This document shows positions 43,530 through 52,674 of a stretch of DNA of 64,000 bases, piece by piece. Source of the DNA: Burkholderiales bacterium (GTDB lineage Bacteria; Pseudomonadota; Gammaproteobacteria; Burkholderiales; Burkholderiaceae_C); assembly GCA_030604135.1 (NCBI GenBank), contig JAUVWL010000006.1, positions 144,690 to 208,689 on the forward strand, written 5' to 3'. The stretch's first letter is position 1. Each line of letters starts with the position of its first letter. Both the position numbers and the translations under genes were made by a program. The notes beneath the pieces were generated by a model, which searched no databases, was not told the origin of the DNA, and was given only the letters and a program-made list of their open reading frames with translations.

Positions 43530-44984
43530 ATGAACACCCTGCTGATCCACAACGCCACCTGCATCGCCACCTTCGACCACATCGAACCCGACCAGGGCCG
43601 CGAGCTGAAAGACGCCTCGCTGTTCGTGCGTGGCCACCGCATCGATTGGATCGGTCCGGCGGCCGAACTGCCGCCCGCGCTGCGCGCCGAAGCCGATGAG
43701 GTGATCGACGCGCGCGGGCACCTGGTGATGCCCGGGCTGGTGAACACCCACCACCACATGTACCAGTCGCTCACGCGCGCCATCCCCGGCGTGCAGGACG
43801 CGGAACTGTTTTCGTGGCTGCGCGGGCTCTACCCGATCTGGGCCGGCCTGACGCCGGAGATGGTGCAGGTCTCGACCCAGGTCGCGATGGCCGAGCTGCT
43901 GCTGTCCGGTTGCACCACCAGCAGCGACCACCTCTACATCTACCCCAACGGCGTGCGGCTGGAAGACAGCATCGAAGCCGCGCAGCGCATCGGCATGCGC
44001 TTCCTGGCCACGCGCGGCAGCATGAGCGTGGGCCAGTCCCAGGGCGGCCTGCCGCCGGACCGGGTGGTGGAGAAGGAAGACGCCATCCTGAAAGACAGCC
44101 AGCGCCTGATCGAGACCTGGCACGACGCCTCGCACGGCGCCATGGTGCAGATCGCGCTGGCCCCATGTTCGCCGTTCTCGGTCAGCCCCGCGCTGATGAA
44201 GCAGAGCGCCGAGCTCGCGCGCAGCTTCACGGGCCAGGGTGTGCGCCTGCACACCCACCTGGCCGAGAACGACCACGACATCGCCTACAGCCGCGAGAAG
44301 TTCAACCGAACACCCGCGCAGTACGCGCAGGATGTCGGCTGGCTGGGCGACGACGTCTGGCACGCGCACTGCGTCAAGCTCGATGACGAAGGCATTTCGC
44401 TGTTCGCCGCCAGCCGTACCGGCGTGGCGCACTGCCCCTGCAGCAACATGCGCCTGGCCAGCGGCATCGCGCCGGTGCGCCGCATGGTGGACGCTGGCGT
44501 GCCGGTGGGCCTGGGCGTGGACGGCAGCGCCAGCAACGACGGCGCGCACATGGTGAACGAAGCGCGGCAGGCGCTGCTGCTCGCGCGCGTAGGCCGCGCC
44601 CTGTCGGCGCCCGAAACCGTGAACGGAAAAACCTTCTTCGGCTGCGACCTCGGCCCGGCCGAGATGACGGCGCGCAACGCGCTGCACATCGCCACCCGGG
44701 GCGGCGCGCAGGTACTGGGCCGCACCGACATCGGCCACCTGGCGCCGGGCATGTGCGCCGACCTGGCGCTGTTCGACCTGCGCACGCTCGGTTTTGCAGG
44801 CGGCGCGGTGCACGACCCGGTGGCCAGCCTGCTGCTATGCGCCAGCCCGCAGGCGGCCTACACTGTGGTCAACGGCCGGGTTGTCGTGCGCGAGGGCCGG
44901 CTGGCCAGCGTGGACCTGGGGCCGCTGCTGGAGCGGCACAACTGGCTGGCGTCTGACCTGGCAGAACGCGCCCGCCAGGCCTGA
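43530..44984 (+). CDS. 8-Oxoguanine deaminase-type amidohydrolase
   Basis: This is a 484-residue zinc amidohydrolase of the guanine deaminase/AtzB/TrzN group, closest in motif pattern to 8-oxoguanine deaminase. The metal motif NTHHHMYQSLTRAIPG (HxH form), the later RLHTHLAENDHD, VWHAHCVKL and the terminal Asp in GLGVDGSASNDGAH are present. It probably turns 8-oxoguanine into urate. A position near gcl fits purine breakdown through ureides to glyoxylate. Hydroxy-s-triazine deaminase activity cannot be excluded from sequence alone. Confidence 0.85.
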   Translation: MNTLLIHNATCIATFDHIEPDQGRELKDASLFVRGHRIDWIGPAAELPPALRAEADEVIDARGHLVMPGLVNTHHHMYQSLTRAIPGVQDAELFSWLRGLYPIWAGLTPEMVQVSTQVAMAELLLSGCTTSSDHLYIYPNGVRLEDSIEAAQRIGMRFLATRGSMSVGQSQGGLPPDRVVEKEDAILKDSQRLIETWHDASHGAMVQIALAPCSPFSVSPALMKQSAELARSFTGQGVRLHTHLAENDHDIAYSREKFNRTPAQYAQDVGWLGDDVWHAHCVKLDDEGISLFAASRTGVAHCPCSNMRLASGIAPVRRMVDAGVPVGLGVDGSASNDGAHMVNEARQALLLARVGRALSAPETVNGKTFFGCDLGPAEMTARNALHIATRGGAQVLGRTDIGHLAPGMCADLALFDLRTLGFAGGAVHDPVASLLLCASPQAAYTVVNGRVVVREGRLASVDLGPLLERHNWLASDLAERARQA

Positions 44985-44988
44985 AAAT

Positions 44989-46560
44989 TCAGGATTCCTG
45001 CAACCGGAACACCCGCACAACCTCACTCAAGCGCGCCGCCTGCTGTTGCAGGCTGGCCGCTGCGGCGGCACTCTGTTCCACCAGGGCGGCGTTCTGTTGG
45101 GTCGTCTGGTCCAGCTGCGTCACGGCGCTGCTCACCTGGCCAATGCCTTCGGTCTGCTCGATGGTCGAGGAACTGATTTCACGGATCAAGTCGGACACAC
45201 GCCTCACCTGGCCGACGATGTCCTCCATGGTGGTGCCGGCATCATTGACCAGACGGGTGCCCGCCTCGACTTTTTCCACGCTGCTGTTGATCAGCCCCTT
45301 GATTTCGCGTGCGGCTTCGGCGCTGCGTTGGGCCAGGTTGCGCACCTCGCCGGCCACAACCGCAAAACCACGGCCCTGCTCTCCCGCCCGCGCGGCTTCG
45401 ACTGCGGCATTGAGCGCGAGGATGTTGGTCTGGAACGCAATGCCGTCGATCACGCCAATGATGTCGGAGATGCGGCGCGAGCTGTCGGCAATATCGCCCA
45501 TGGTCAACACCACCTGACTGACCACCTCGCCGCCCTTCTCGGCAGCACCGCTGGCCACGGTCGCCAGCTCCGTGGCCTGACGCGCCGTGGCAGCGTTGCC
45601 CTGCACCATGGTGTTCATCTGCGACATCGAGGATGCGGTCTGCTGCAGGCTGGACGCCTGCTGCTCGGTGCGCTGCGACAAATCCGCATTGCCACTGGCG
45701 ATCTCGGTCGAACCAGTGGCAATCGAGTCGGACGCCTGCCGGACCTGTCCCACCACCGAAGCCAGACTCTGCTGCATCGCGGCCAATGAGGCCAGCACAC
45801 TGGAGCTGGGGGCACGAGACGCTTCACCAACGGGGCTCAGATCGCCGGCGGCCACGCGCTGCGCAATCTGGCCCAGCACCGCGGGTTCGGCGCCAAGCTG
45901 GCGCGTGATGCTGCGCGGGATCCACCAGGCCATCAGGCCACCCGCTGCCAGGGCCACTGCCAGCGCTCCCAACATCACGGTCAGGAAGCCACCGGCCTGG
46001 TCCATGGCAATCTTGCTCTGTGCCTGAATGCGCGACTCCTCGAAATCGATCAGGCGGTTGATCGAAGCCAGCCATTCCACATACTGTGGCTTGGCTTCAT
46101 TCCACAGCTGCTGGCGCGCAGCGTCGATGTCGCCTGCCTCGACCCGGGCCACGACCGAACGGGTGGAGGCCACAGCCCTGGCTTCGATGTCCTTGATGGC
46201 GCCATAGAGGGTGGCCAGTTGCTGGCCGTCCTGTGATCCGCGCATCAGGCTTTCAAGTGGTCCGGCGGAATCGGCATAGAACCGGGCCAGTGCCTCGATG
46301 GCGGCCACCTCCTTGCGACGCTCCGTCTCGTTGTTGCTCAACACCACGTCCCGCACCGCAATGGCCCGGTCATGGGCCGATCCCCGGAAGTTAATGGCAA
46401 AGCGCTGGATGGCCGCGTGCTCCTGGCTGTTGGCGGTGAGCGCCGAGTTGATGGCCTGCACCTTGGCAATGGCCACCAGGGTCACAAGCACCAGAATCGC
46501 CAGCAGGCTGCCGAACCCCCAGTAAAGACGCGCACGAACCGTCATTGAACGCTTGTTCAT
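44989..46560 (-). CDS. Methyl-accepting chemotaxis protein (4HB-type sensor)
   Basis: This 523-residue chemoreceptor has a membrane helix at about 12-34, a four-helix-bundle periplasmic sensor of about 155 residues ([26 protein letters not shown] part), a second helix near 190-210, a HAMP linker and a cytoplasmic signalling domain with the hairpin tip [27 protein letters not shown] (key residues [20 protein letters not shown]). The C-terminus lacks a CheR-binding pentapeptide. The ATG at 46560 ([16 protein letters not shown]) is preferred over the longer frame. The ligand is unknown. Confidence 0.92.
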   Translation of the reverse strand: MNKRSMTVRARLYWGFGSLLAILVLVTLVAIAKVQAINSALTANSQEHAAIQRFAINFRGSAHDRAIAVRDVVLSNNETERRKEVAAIEALARFYADSAGPLESLMRGSQDGQQLATLYGAIKDIEARAVASTRSVVARVEAGDIDAARQQLWNEAKPQYVEWLASINRLIDFEESRIQAQSKIAMDQAGGFLTVMLGALAVALAAGGLMAWWIPRSITRQLGAEPAVLGQIAQRVAAGDLSPVGEASRAPSSSVLASLAAMQQSLASVVGQVRQASDSIATGSTEIASGNADLSQRTEQQASSLQQTASSMSQMNTMVQGNAATARQATELATVASGAAEKGGEVVSQVVLTMGDIADSSRRISDIIGVIDGIAFQTNILALNAAVEAARAGEQGRGFAVVAGEVRNLAQRSAEAAREIKGLINSSVEKVEAGTRLVNDAGTTMEDIVGQVRRVSDLIREISSSTIEQTEGIGQVSSAVTQLDQTTQQNAALVEQSAAAAASLQQQAARLSEVVRVFRLQES

Positions 46561-46815
46561 TTGTTGCTTTCTGTCCGATGGCTGTCGATGGAATGATCTG
46601 AAGCGCAACGACCTGCTGCCCGCCTCTGTTCATCCTGCGAATGAACCCCGGACGTCTCCTCTGATGCCGTTCGCTGCGGCGCGACGGTCCAGGGTCATCG
46701 GCCACCCCCGCCCATCTGTCCTCCGCTGAGGCTTTCTTTCGACCTCGGTCTACACAATTGAATACAAAAAGAGCTATGGGCTCCTTAGGATCGAACTATG
46801 TCAAGGGTGCGACTG

Positions 46816-48744
46816 TCAGTTGAGAAACTGCCGCACCGTCTGCACCAGACGTCCGGACTGCTGGCGCAGCGCGTCGGCGGCGGCGGCGGCTTGCTCCACA
46901 ATGGCCGCGTTCTGCTGGGTATTCTGGTCGAGCTCGCCCACGGCATGGGTCACCGACTGGATCCGGCTGGCCTGCTCGCGCGTGACGCTGCTGATGTCGG
47001 CCAGCAACTGGTCGACCTGCTGGACCGACTCGCCCAGTCCATCGAGGGCGGACTCCACCTGACGGATCAGACCCGAACCGGCGGCCACACTGCCCACCGA
47101 CTCATCGGTGAGGCGCCGGATGTCCTTGGCAGCTTCAGCGCTGCGCTGTGCCAGGTTGCGAACCTCACCGGCCACCACGGCGAATCCGCGCCCCTGGTCC
47201 CCTGCCCTCGCCGCCTCCACCGCCGCATTCAGCGCCAGGATGTTGGTCTGGAAGGCGATGGAGTCGATCAGGCCCGTGATGTCGGCAATGCGCCGGCTGG
47301 AGTCGTTGATCTGGTCCATGGCGGTGCGGGCTTCGCGCATCACCTGCTGCCCCGAGCGGGCATGGTCGACCGCGGCACGGGCCAGCTGGGCCGCATGGTC
47401 CGATGTTTCCGCACTGTGCGTCACCGCGTCGGTGAGTTCACGCAAGGACGCCGCGCTCTGCTGCACATGGGAGGCCTGGCTTTCGGTGCGCGAAGACAGA
47501 TCGGAGTTGCCCGATGCGATTTCCTGCGATGCGGTGGCCACCCCGGTCGAGACCTCGCTGACCTGGCGGAATGCCTCGCGCAGCTTGGCCGTGAAACCGT
47601 TGAAGCCCCGGGCAATGGCGCTGAGCTCGTCGTTGCCCTGCACCGGCAACTCCACCTTCAGGTCGGCCTCACCCAGCGCCAGGCGGTCCATGGTGGCGGA
47701 CAGCAACTTCAAGGGGCGCAGCATGCGCCTGAGCATCACCGTGAGCAGGACGGCGGCCAGCACGCAGGCCAGCAAACCGGTCAGGGCCGCCATGGTCAAT
47801 TGTTCTCTGGCCGCCTGGGCAGCGACCGCAGCTGGATACGACACGAGCACACCCCAGGGCGCAGCGCTCTCGACCACACGCACGGGTGCCAGCAGGTGGA
47901 TCCAGCCTTCGCCATCTTCCCAGCGGTGAGGCTGACCGACCCGCAGCTTCTCCATCGCCTGGGATGGCAGGTCGTCAGCACGCTGGGCAAGCCGGGACAC
48001 CTCCTGGTGGGATACGTAGAGACCACCATTGGACAGGAGCCTCACACGGCCACCTGGAACAGGCTCCATGCGACCGAGCCTGTCCGACAGGGCCTGCAGC
48101 GGCAGATCGGCACCGGAGGCCGCCACAAAACGACCTTCGACCAGAATGGGGGTCACCATCGTGGTCATCAATACATCCTTGCCGGCAATCGGGTAGACAT
48201 AAGGCTCGATCAGAGCCGATCGGCGGGTGCGCCGTGGAATGTCGTACCAGTCGTTCAGGCCGGCGGTCTCGTAGTCGACCAGCGCCTCGACTTCGATCTG
48301 GCCACTGCCGCGGTTCCAGTAGGCGATATAGCGACCGGTCTCGTCGTAGGCAGGGGAGCTGTTGACAAACTCTGCGTCCCTGCCGTCGAGCGCGTTGGGC
48401 TCCCAGATCGAGTAGGCACCAATGAACTCGGGGCGCAACTGAAGCTGGCGTCTGGCCATGTCGTCCAGCTGGTCCCGGCTGGGTGGCCGTCCTGCCGTCT
48501 TCATGCCTTCCATGGCAGCGGCCAGCGCGTCAACGGCGGCGAAGCTGGCGCCGAGTTCTCCGGCCACCTCGCCAGCGACCCCCTGGGCCGCACGCGTCGC
48601 CAGCTGGTCGGCCGACTCCGTGGCGCGGTCGCTGGCCTGAAAGCCCACCACCAGGGTGACGGCGCCCACACCGAGCGCGCAGAGGGCAATCGCAACGACA
48701 ATCAGCCGCGCGGAAAGGGTGAGACGGCCAGACAACGGGTTCAT
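46816..48744 (-). CDS. Methyl-accepting chemotaxis protein (dCache-type sensor)
   Basis: This is a 642-residue chemoreceptor. It has a membrane helix at about 13-33, a large double-Cache periplasmic sensor (YWNRGSGQIEVEALVDYE, NDWYDIPRRTRR and GKDVLMTTMVTPI are typical dCache_1 parts), a second helix near 330, HAMP, and a signalling domain with [20 protein letters not shown]. dCache sensors bind amino acids, amines or organic acids. It lies 255 bp upstream of the other chemoreceptor gene in the same direction. In the spacer 46561-46815 I see no gene or strong site. Confidence 0.92.
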   Translation of the reverse strand: MNPLSGRLTLSARLIVVAIALCALGVGAVTLVVGFQASDRATESADQLATRAAQGVAGEVAGELGASFAAVDALAAAMEGMKTAGRPPSRDQLDDMARRQLQLRPEFIGAYSIWEPNALDGRDAEFVNSSPAYDETGRYIAYWNRGSGQIEVEALVDYETAGLNDWYDIPRRTRRSALIEPYVYPIAGKDVLMTTMVTPILVEGRFVAASGADLPLQALSDRLGRMEPVPGGRVRLLSNGGLYVSHQEVSRLAQRADDLPSQAMEKLRVGQPHRWEDGEGWIHLLAPVRVVESAAPWGVLVSYPAAVAAQAAREQLTMAALTGLLACVLAAVLLTVMLRRMLRPLKLLSATMDRLALGEADLKVELPVQGNDELSAIARGFNGFTAKLREAFRQVSEVSTGVATASQEIASGNSDLSSRTESQASHVQQSAASLRELTDAVTHSAETSDHAAQLARAAVDHARSGQQVMREARTAMDQINDSSRRIADITGLIDSIAFQTNILALNAAVEAARAGDQGRGFAVVAGEVRNLAQRSAEAAKDIRRLTDESVGSVAAGSGLIRQVESALDGLGESVQQVDQLLADISSVTREQASRIQSVTHAVGELDQNTQQNAAIVEQAAAAADALRQQSGRLVQTVRQFLN

Positions 48745-48859
48745 GGGCGTGATGGGAATTGGCGGAAGATGGATGACTATCGGTCATCCGAGCGCCAACT
48801 TGACCACCAATGAAGTGCCCAATCACCCCGCTTTTCCGCGACCACCGACCGAAAAGCAA

Positions 48860-48888
48860 AAGCCCGCAGGCGGCTGGCCCGCGGGCTT
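48860..48888 (-). terminator. Intrinsic terminator of the sox operon
   Basis: AAGCCCGC and GCGGGCTT form an eight-base-pair stem with a 13-base GC-rich loop. On the minus strand it is followed by TTGCTTTTC. It lies 14 bases behind the soxB stop and ends the soxCD-YZ-AXB transcript. Confidence 0.85.
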
Positions 48889-48901
48889 GTGAGCGGACGC
48901 G

Positions 48902-50626
48902 TCAGATGGAGATACCGGGGTTGCCACCCATACCGACAATCTCCGGCGTGTTGACTTTCACCCCTTTGATGACCTTCTTGTCGCGCAGGTACCCCGAAAC
49001 CACATCCCAGATGGGCGGGCCCTCTACACCTTCCTGGACCGAGGCCCAGCCGGCAATCTTGTACTTCTTGTCGGCCTCGATCGGCTTGCCCTTGAGCATC
49101 ATGTTGTTGATGCGCGAGCCCATGGCCGCGTTGGGCGAGACCGAATAGGTCATGCCACCGACACGGACCATGTCGCCACCTTGCTGGAAATACGGGTCGG
49201 GGTTGAAGATGTTGTCGGCCACATCCTCCAGAATGGTCTTGATGTCGGCGCCGGTGAACTCATTGAGCGTGGTGGCGGGGTAGGTCAGGGCCATCTGGTC
49301 CATCATGCGCTCGTAGGTAATGGTGTCGCCCGGCAGCAAGGAGGTGCCCCAGCGTACGCCCGGCGAGAACGCGATGTCTGCGCCACGCACCTCCATCAGC
49401 GCATCGCAGATGACCTGGTCCCAGGAGCCGTTGAAGTTGCCACGGCGGTAGAGCAGGTCTTCGGTGATGGCCAGCTTTTCTTCCAGCCTGTCCTTGTAGG
49501 GTGCGCGCACCTTGTCGATGAAAGCCTGCATCTCCTTGTCGGCCGGCAGCAGATTGGAGAACACCGGCAGCAGCTTGTAGCGGAAGTCCTGCACCTTGCC
49601 GCCGCGCACGTCAAAGTCGAGCACGCCCAGAAACTTGCTGTTGGAGCCGGCGTTGGTCACCAGGGTCTGGCCGCCCGCGTTCTTGACAATGGTCGGCGCC
49701 GGCATGCCGTCGTGCGTGTGGCCGCCCAGCACGGCGTCGATTCCGCGCACGCGCGAGGCCATCTTGATGTCCACATCCATGCCGTTATGGGACAGCACGA
49801 CCACCACCTGGGCACCCTCGCCACGGGCCTGGTCAACCATCTTCTGCATGTGGTCGTCCTGGATGCCGAAGGTCCAGTCGGGCACCATGTGACGGGGGTT
49901 GGCGATCGGGGTGTAGGGGAAGGCCTGACCGATCACAGCCACCTTGACGCCATTGATCTCGCGCATGGCATAGGGCTTGAATACCAGGTCCTCGAAGTCG
50001 GTGGTCTTGACGTTCTGGGCCAGGAATTCAATGTGGCCCTTGAAGTCTTTTTCGACGATTTCCTGCACACGCTCGGCGCCGAAAGTGAACTCCCAGTGCG
50101 GGCACATCATGTTCACACCCAGCAGCTTGCAGGCATCGACCATGTCCTGGCCATCGGTCCAGAGCGAGGTGGCCGATCCCTGCCAGGTATCGCCGCCGTC
50201 CAGCAGCAGCGCGTGCGGACGGCTGGCCTTGAGCTGCTTGACCAATGTGGCCAGATGGGCAAAACCACCAACCCTGCCATAGGTTCTGGCGGCCTCGCTG
50301 AAGTTCAGATAGGTGAACGCGTGGGCAGCCGCCGTGTCGGGCTTGAAGCCGAAGTGTTTGAGCAGGTGATCACCCACAATGTGGGGTGGTTTGCCCACCG
50401 CATCGGCCACGCCCAGGTTGACATTGGGTTCGCGGAAGTAAATGGGCGTGAGCTGGGCATGGCAATCGGTGAAGTGCAGAAAGCTGACATTGCCGAATCT
50501 GGGTACGTCATAGAGCATCTCGCCGGCGCCGGGTTTGGCGGCCAGCACGTCCTTGTGGGACAAAGCCATGCCGGTGGCGCCGGCCACCGCCAGCACCTGC
50601 ATGAATTCACGACGGCTGAAGCTCAT
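48902..50626 (-). CDS. soxB: Thiosulfohydrolase SoxB
   Basis: This 574-residue dimanganese enzyme hydrolyses sulfate from the thiosulfonate bound to SoxY. The N-terminus MSFSRREFMQVLAVAGATGMA is a Tat signal (SRREF), the 5'-nucleotidase-like metal motif HFTDCHAQLTP has Asp54 and His56, and LLDGGDTWQG and LGGHTHDGMPAP supply more ligands. Family length is normal. It is the last gene of the operon, 111 bp after soxX, with a candidate SoxR box and a hairpin in the gap. The ATG at 50626 has GAGGAA upstream. Confidence 0.96.
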   Translation of the reverse strand: MSFSRREFMQVLAVAGATGMALSHKDVLAAKPGAGEMLYDVPRFGNVSFLHFTDCHAQLTPIYFREPNVNLGVADAVGKPPHIVGDHLLKHFGFKPDTAAAHAFTYLNFSEAARTYGRVGGFAHLATLVKQLKASRPHALLLDGGDTWQGSATSLWTDGQDMVDACKLLGVNMMCPHWEFTFGAERVQEIVEKDFKGHIEFLAQNVKTTDFEDLVFKPYAMREINGVKVAVIGQAFPYTPIANPRHMVPDWTFGIQDDHMQKMVDQARGEGAQVVVVLSHNGMDVDIKMASRVRGIDAVLGGHTHDGMPAPTIVKNAGGQTLVTNAGSNSKFLGVLDFDVRGGKVQDFRYKLLPVFSNLLPADKEMQAFIDKVRAPYKDRLEEKLAITEDLLYRRGNFNGSWDQVICDALMEVRGADIAFSPGVRWGTSLLPGDTITYERMMDQMALTYPATTLNEFTGADIKTILEDVADNIFNPDPYFQQGGDMVRVGGMTYSVSPNAAMGSRINNMMLKGKPIEADKKYKIAGWASVQEGVEGPPIWDVVSGYLRDKKVIKGVKVNTPEIVGMGGNPGISI

Positions 50627-50642
50627 GGAACATTCCTCTTCA

Positions 50643-50660
50643 ATTGATTGCTGATATTTG
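50643..50660. promoter_or_regulatory. Candidate SoxR box upstream of soxB
   Basis: ATTGATTGCTGATATTTG differs at one of 18 positions from the element at 56493-56510 before the ArsR repressor gene. It lies 17 bases before the soxB start within the soxX-soxB gap, so soxB may have its own regulated promoter. Confidence 0.55.
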
Positions 50661-50687
50661 AGCGAAATTTTTTTGAACGAAGAACCC

Positions 50688-50703
50688 CCACCCCAAGGGG
50701 TGG
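50688..50703 (-). terminator. Hairpin in the soxX-soxB gap (weak terminator or attenuator)
   Basis: CCACCCC-AA-GGGGTGG is a perfect palindrome lying 34 bases behind the soxX stop. On the minus strand GGGTTC follows, and the A-rich stretch further on does not give an immediate T run, so full termination is doubtful. It may stabilise or attenuate the message before soxB. Confidence 0.4.
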
Positions 50704-50737
50704 AGGTCATCGTCTCACCAAAGTCAAAGCCGAAGCT

Positions 50738-51388
50738 TCACTGGTTGACGGGCGAAGCGGGATCCAGCAGCAAAGCCATGACGTGCTTGATCTGCTGCTC
50801 ATTCAGGACACCCGCATGACCAGCCCGAGGCATCTGCGAGCAGGCGGTGTAGGCGCGCGAGTTCCACAGCTTGCCCCAGGTGTACTCGACGATGGCCTTC
50901 GCCGCTTCCGAGTTCGGGTCGGTCACACCGCGCAGCTTGCCGTAGTTGTAGAGACTCGGACCCAGGGTACCGAAGGAAAGCTCTTCCTTGCTGATCTGGT
51001 GGCAGTTGTAGCAGTTGCCGCCATTGACGGTGGTGGCGGTATCGGTCCAGGTCATTCCCCTGCCGCTCTGGGCGATCACTTCGCCCTGTTTCCAGTCACC
51101 CAGGAACTTGCCGTCCGAAGGCCACTTGATGGTCTTCATGTTGGCTTCCTCGATGGCCTTGGCCACCTTCTCGTCGATCGGCTTGCCTGCCACATCGGCG
51201 GCCGCGCACTCGCGGTTGGCATCGTCCTGATCCAGGCGATCGAGCTTGGCGATGCCACGCTCCTGGAACGAGGCCTTGATCACGTCGGCCGTGAGCTTGT
51301 CGTAGTCCACCGCAGGTGATGAGGTACAGGCAGCCAGAACCAGCGCAGCAGCAGGCAGCAGGGAAAAACGGGCAATGGTGTTCAACAT
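50738..51388 (-). CDS. soxX: Sulfur oxidation cytochrome SoxX (lipoprotein form)
   Basis: This is the 216-residue monohaem subunit of the SoxAX complex that joins thiosulfate to the SoxY cysteine. The haem motif CYNCH is at 126-130 (NGGNCYNCHQ) and a later Met in CSQMPRAG is a likely sixth ligand. The N-terminus ends in a lipobox (LVLAAC, Cys21), so the protein is probably membrane-anchored, unlike the soluble SoxX of Paracoccus. It lies 15 bases after soxA in the same operon. Confidence 0.93.
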   Translation of the reverse strand: MLNTIARFSLLPAAALVLAACTSSPAVDYDKLTADVIKASFQERGIAKLDRLDQDDANRECAAADVAGKPIDEKVAKAIEEANMKTIKWPSDGKFLGDWKQGEVIAQSGRGMTWTDTATTVNGGNCYNCHQISKEELSFGTLGPSLYNYGKLRGVTDPNSEAAKAIVEYTWGKLWNSRAYTACSQMPRAGHAGVLNEQQIKHVMALLLDPASPVNQ

Positions 51389-51403
51389 GTGTTCTTCTCC
51401 TGA

Positions 51404-52219
51404 TCAGCGCTTGATGGCGGGCACGATGGACTCGGCACCCTTGGCATTGACACCCATGTACATACCCAAGGCAATGGTCGCGTCACTGCCGAACTTGGGT
51501 TCGGGGAAGCGCTGCTGGCGGTAGCAGTCGTTCAGCCGCAGTTGCATGCCCCACATCTGCGCGTTGGACACGCGGTAGGCGGGCCAGGCGGCAAAACCAA
51601 CGCCGTCACCGGGGTTCTTGGTCAGGATGGGGAGGTCTTGCAGACGGATGCGCTTGCCCTCTTCACCATGGCACGAGGCGCACGAGAAATCGTGGGTGCC
51701 GCCACGCATGAAGAACAGGCGTTTGCCCACTTCGTACATGGCCTTTTCCTGCGCCGTGTTGTTGGGCAGGTTGAACCGCATGCCTTTGGACTCGGCCGCC
51801 ACAAAGGTCGCCAATGCAGTGAGGTTGGCCATTTCACCGCGGTTGAACGGTGTCTTGGCGATTTCGGCGGCATCAAAACCCTGCAGGGTCTCCATGCAGG
51901 TCAGCAAACGAGACTCGAGGTCCTGAACGCGCCCGGTGTCCTTGAAGTATCGTGGCAGTTCAACGAAGGCACCAGCCACCACGCCCGGGCCCTTGCCCAG
52001 ATCGCATTTCTCCAGCGAGGCGTTCTTGGGGCCACGGGGTTTCTTCCAGAGGTCCTCGCCCTTGGCTTCGAAGAGTTCAGCCGGGTTGCCATCCTGCAAC
52101 ATCTCCCGGTACTGCTGGATACCTGCCGCCGTTGCATCCTGCGCCTGGGCAAGCGCCACGCCTGACACTGTACCCAGCAGGGTGGTTGCAGCCAGTCCGG
52201 CCATGAGCCTGTATTTCAT
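51404..52219 (-). CDS. soxA: Sulfur oxidation cytochrome SoxA (single CxxCH)
   Basis: This is the catalytic haem subunit of SoxAX, 271 residues with a signal peptide ending near VALAQA. It has one haem site CASCH (180-184) and the haem-ligand cysteine Cys232 in RLNDCYRQQR that carries the persulfide. At the place of the N-terminal haem of dihaem SoxA there are Cys72 and Cys108 without CxxCH, as in monohaem type SoxA, where they form a disulfide. The ATG at 52219 follows GAAGGAGACG. A strong terminator precedes it. Confidence 0.95.
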   Translation of the reverse strand: MKYRLMAGLAATTLLGTVSGVALAQAQDATAAGIQQYREMLQDGNPAELFEAKGEDLWKKPRGPKNASLEKCDLGKGPGVVAGAFVELPRYFKDTGRVQDLESRLLTCMETLQGFDAAEIAKTPFNRGEMANLTALATFVAAESKGMRFNLPNNTAQEKAMYEVGKRLFFMRGGTHDFSCASCHGEEGKRIRLQDLPILTKNPGDGVGFAAWPAYRVSNAQMWGMQLRLNDCYRQQRFPEPKFGSDATIALGMYMGVNAKGAESIVPAIKR

Positions 52220-52255
52220 CGGGTCGTCTCCTTCTTCTGTCAAAAAACCAAAAAA

Positions 52256-52281
52256 ACGGCCAGTCCCTCGGAGCTGGCCGT
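52256..52281 (-). terminator. Intrinsic terminator between soxZ and soxA
   Basis: ACGGCCAG and CTGGCCGT form a perfect eight-base-pair stem with a 10-base loop; on the minus strand it is followed by a T run (CGTTTTTTTGGTTTTTTG). It starts 18 bases after the soxZ stop, and only 36 bases separate it from the soxA start, too few for a usual promoter downstream. It should reduce soxAXB expression relative to soxYZ. Confidence 0.85.
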
Positions 52282-52298
52282 TGTTCACCACCGCGTGC

Positions 52299-52610
52299 TC
52301 AGGCCACCGTGGCTTCGTCGGTGCGGGACTCACCCTTGTTGTCGGTCCACTTCACCACGACCTTGTCGCCCTTGGCCGCGCCCTTGAACTTGAAGGACAG
52401 GAAGGGGTTCTGCGACACCGCCGTGCTCCAGGCGGCCTGCAGAACGGGTTTGCCGTTGTGCGTGGCCTGAACATCGGTGATGTAATGGGCGGGAATGGTT
52501 TCGCCAGCCGGTGTCTTGCGCTGACCGGTCTCCATGACGTGAGCCATGAGAACACGGACGGTGGTTTCTTCGCCGGCCAGGTTGGCACGGATGCGCATCG
52601 GATCTGCCAT
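52299..52610 (-). CDS. soxZ: Thiosulfate oxidation carrier complex protein SoxZ
   Basis: This is the 103-residue partner of SoxY in the substrate-carrier heterodimer. The sequence MRIRANLAGEETTVRVLMAHVMETGQRK and the C-terminal GDKVVVKWTDNKGESR are typical (key parts VLMAHVMETGQRK and WTDNKGE). It has no signal peptide and is exported with SoxY. The ATG at 52610 follows TCAGGAGTTCC. It lies 64 bp after soxY. Confidence 0.96.
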   Translation of the reverse strand: MADPMRIRANLAGEETTVRVLMAHVMETGQRKTPAGETIPAHYITDVQATHNGKPVLQAAWSTAVSQNPFLSFKFKGAAKGDKVVVKWTDNKGESRTDEATVA

Positions 52611-52674
52611 GATGGAACTCCTGAAATTCTGAATGGGGTACGAAGGGAAAACGGGTCGGGTCAGGCGCGCGGTA

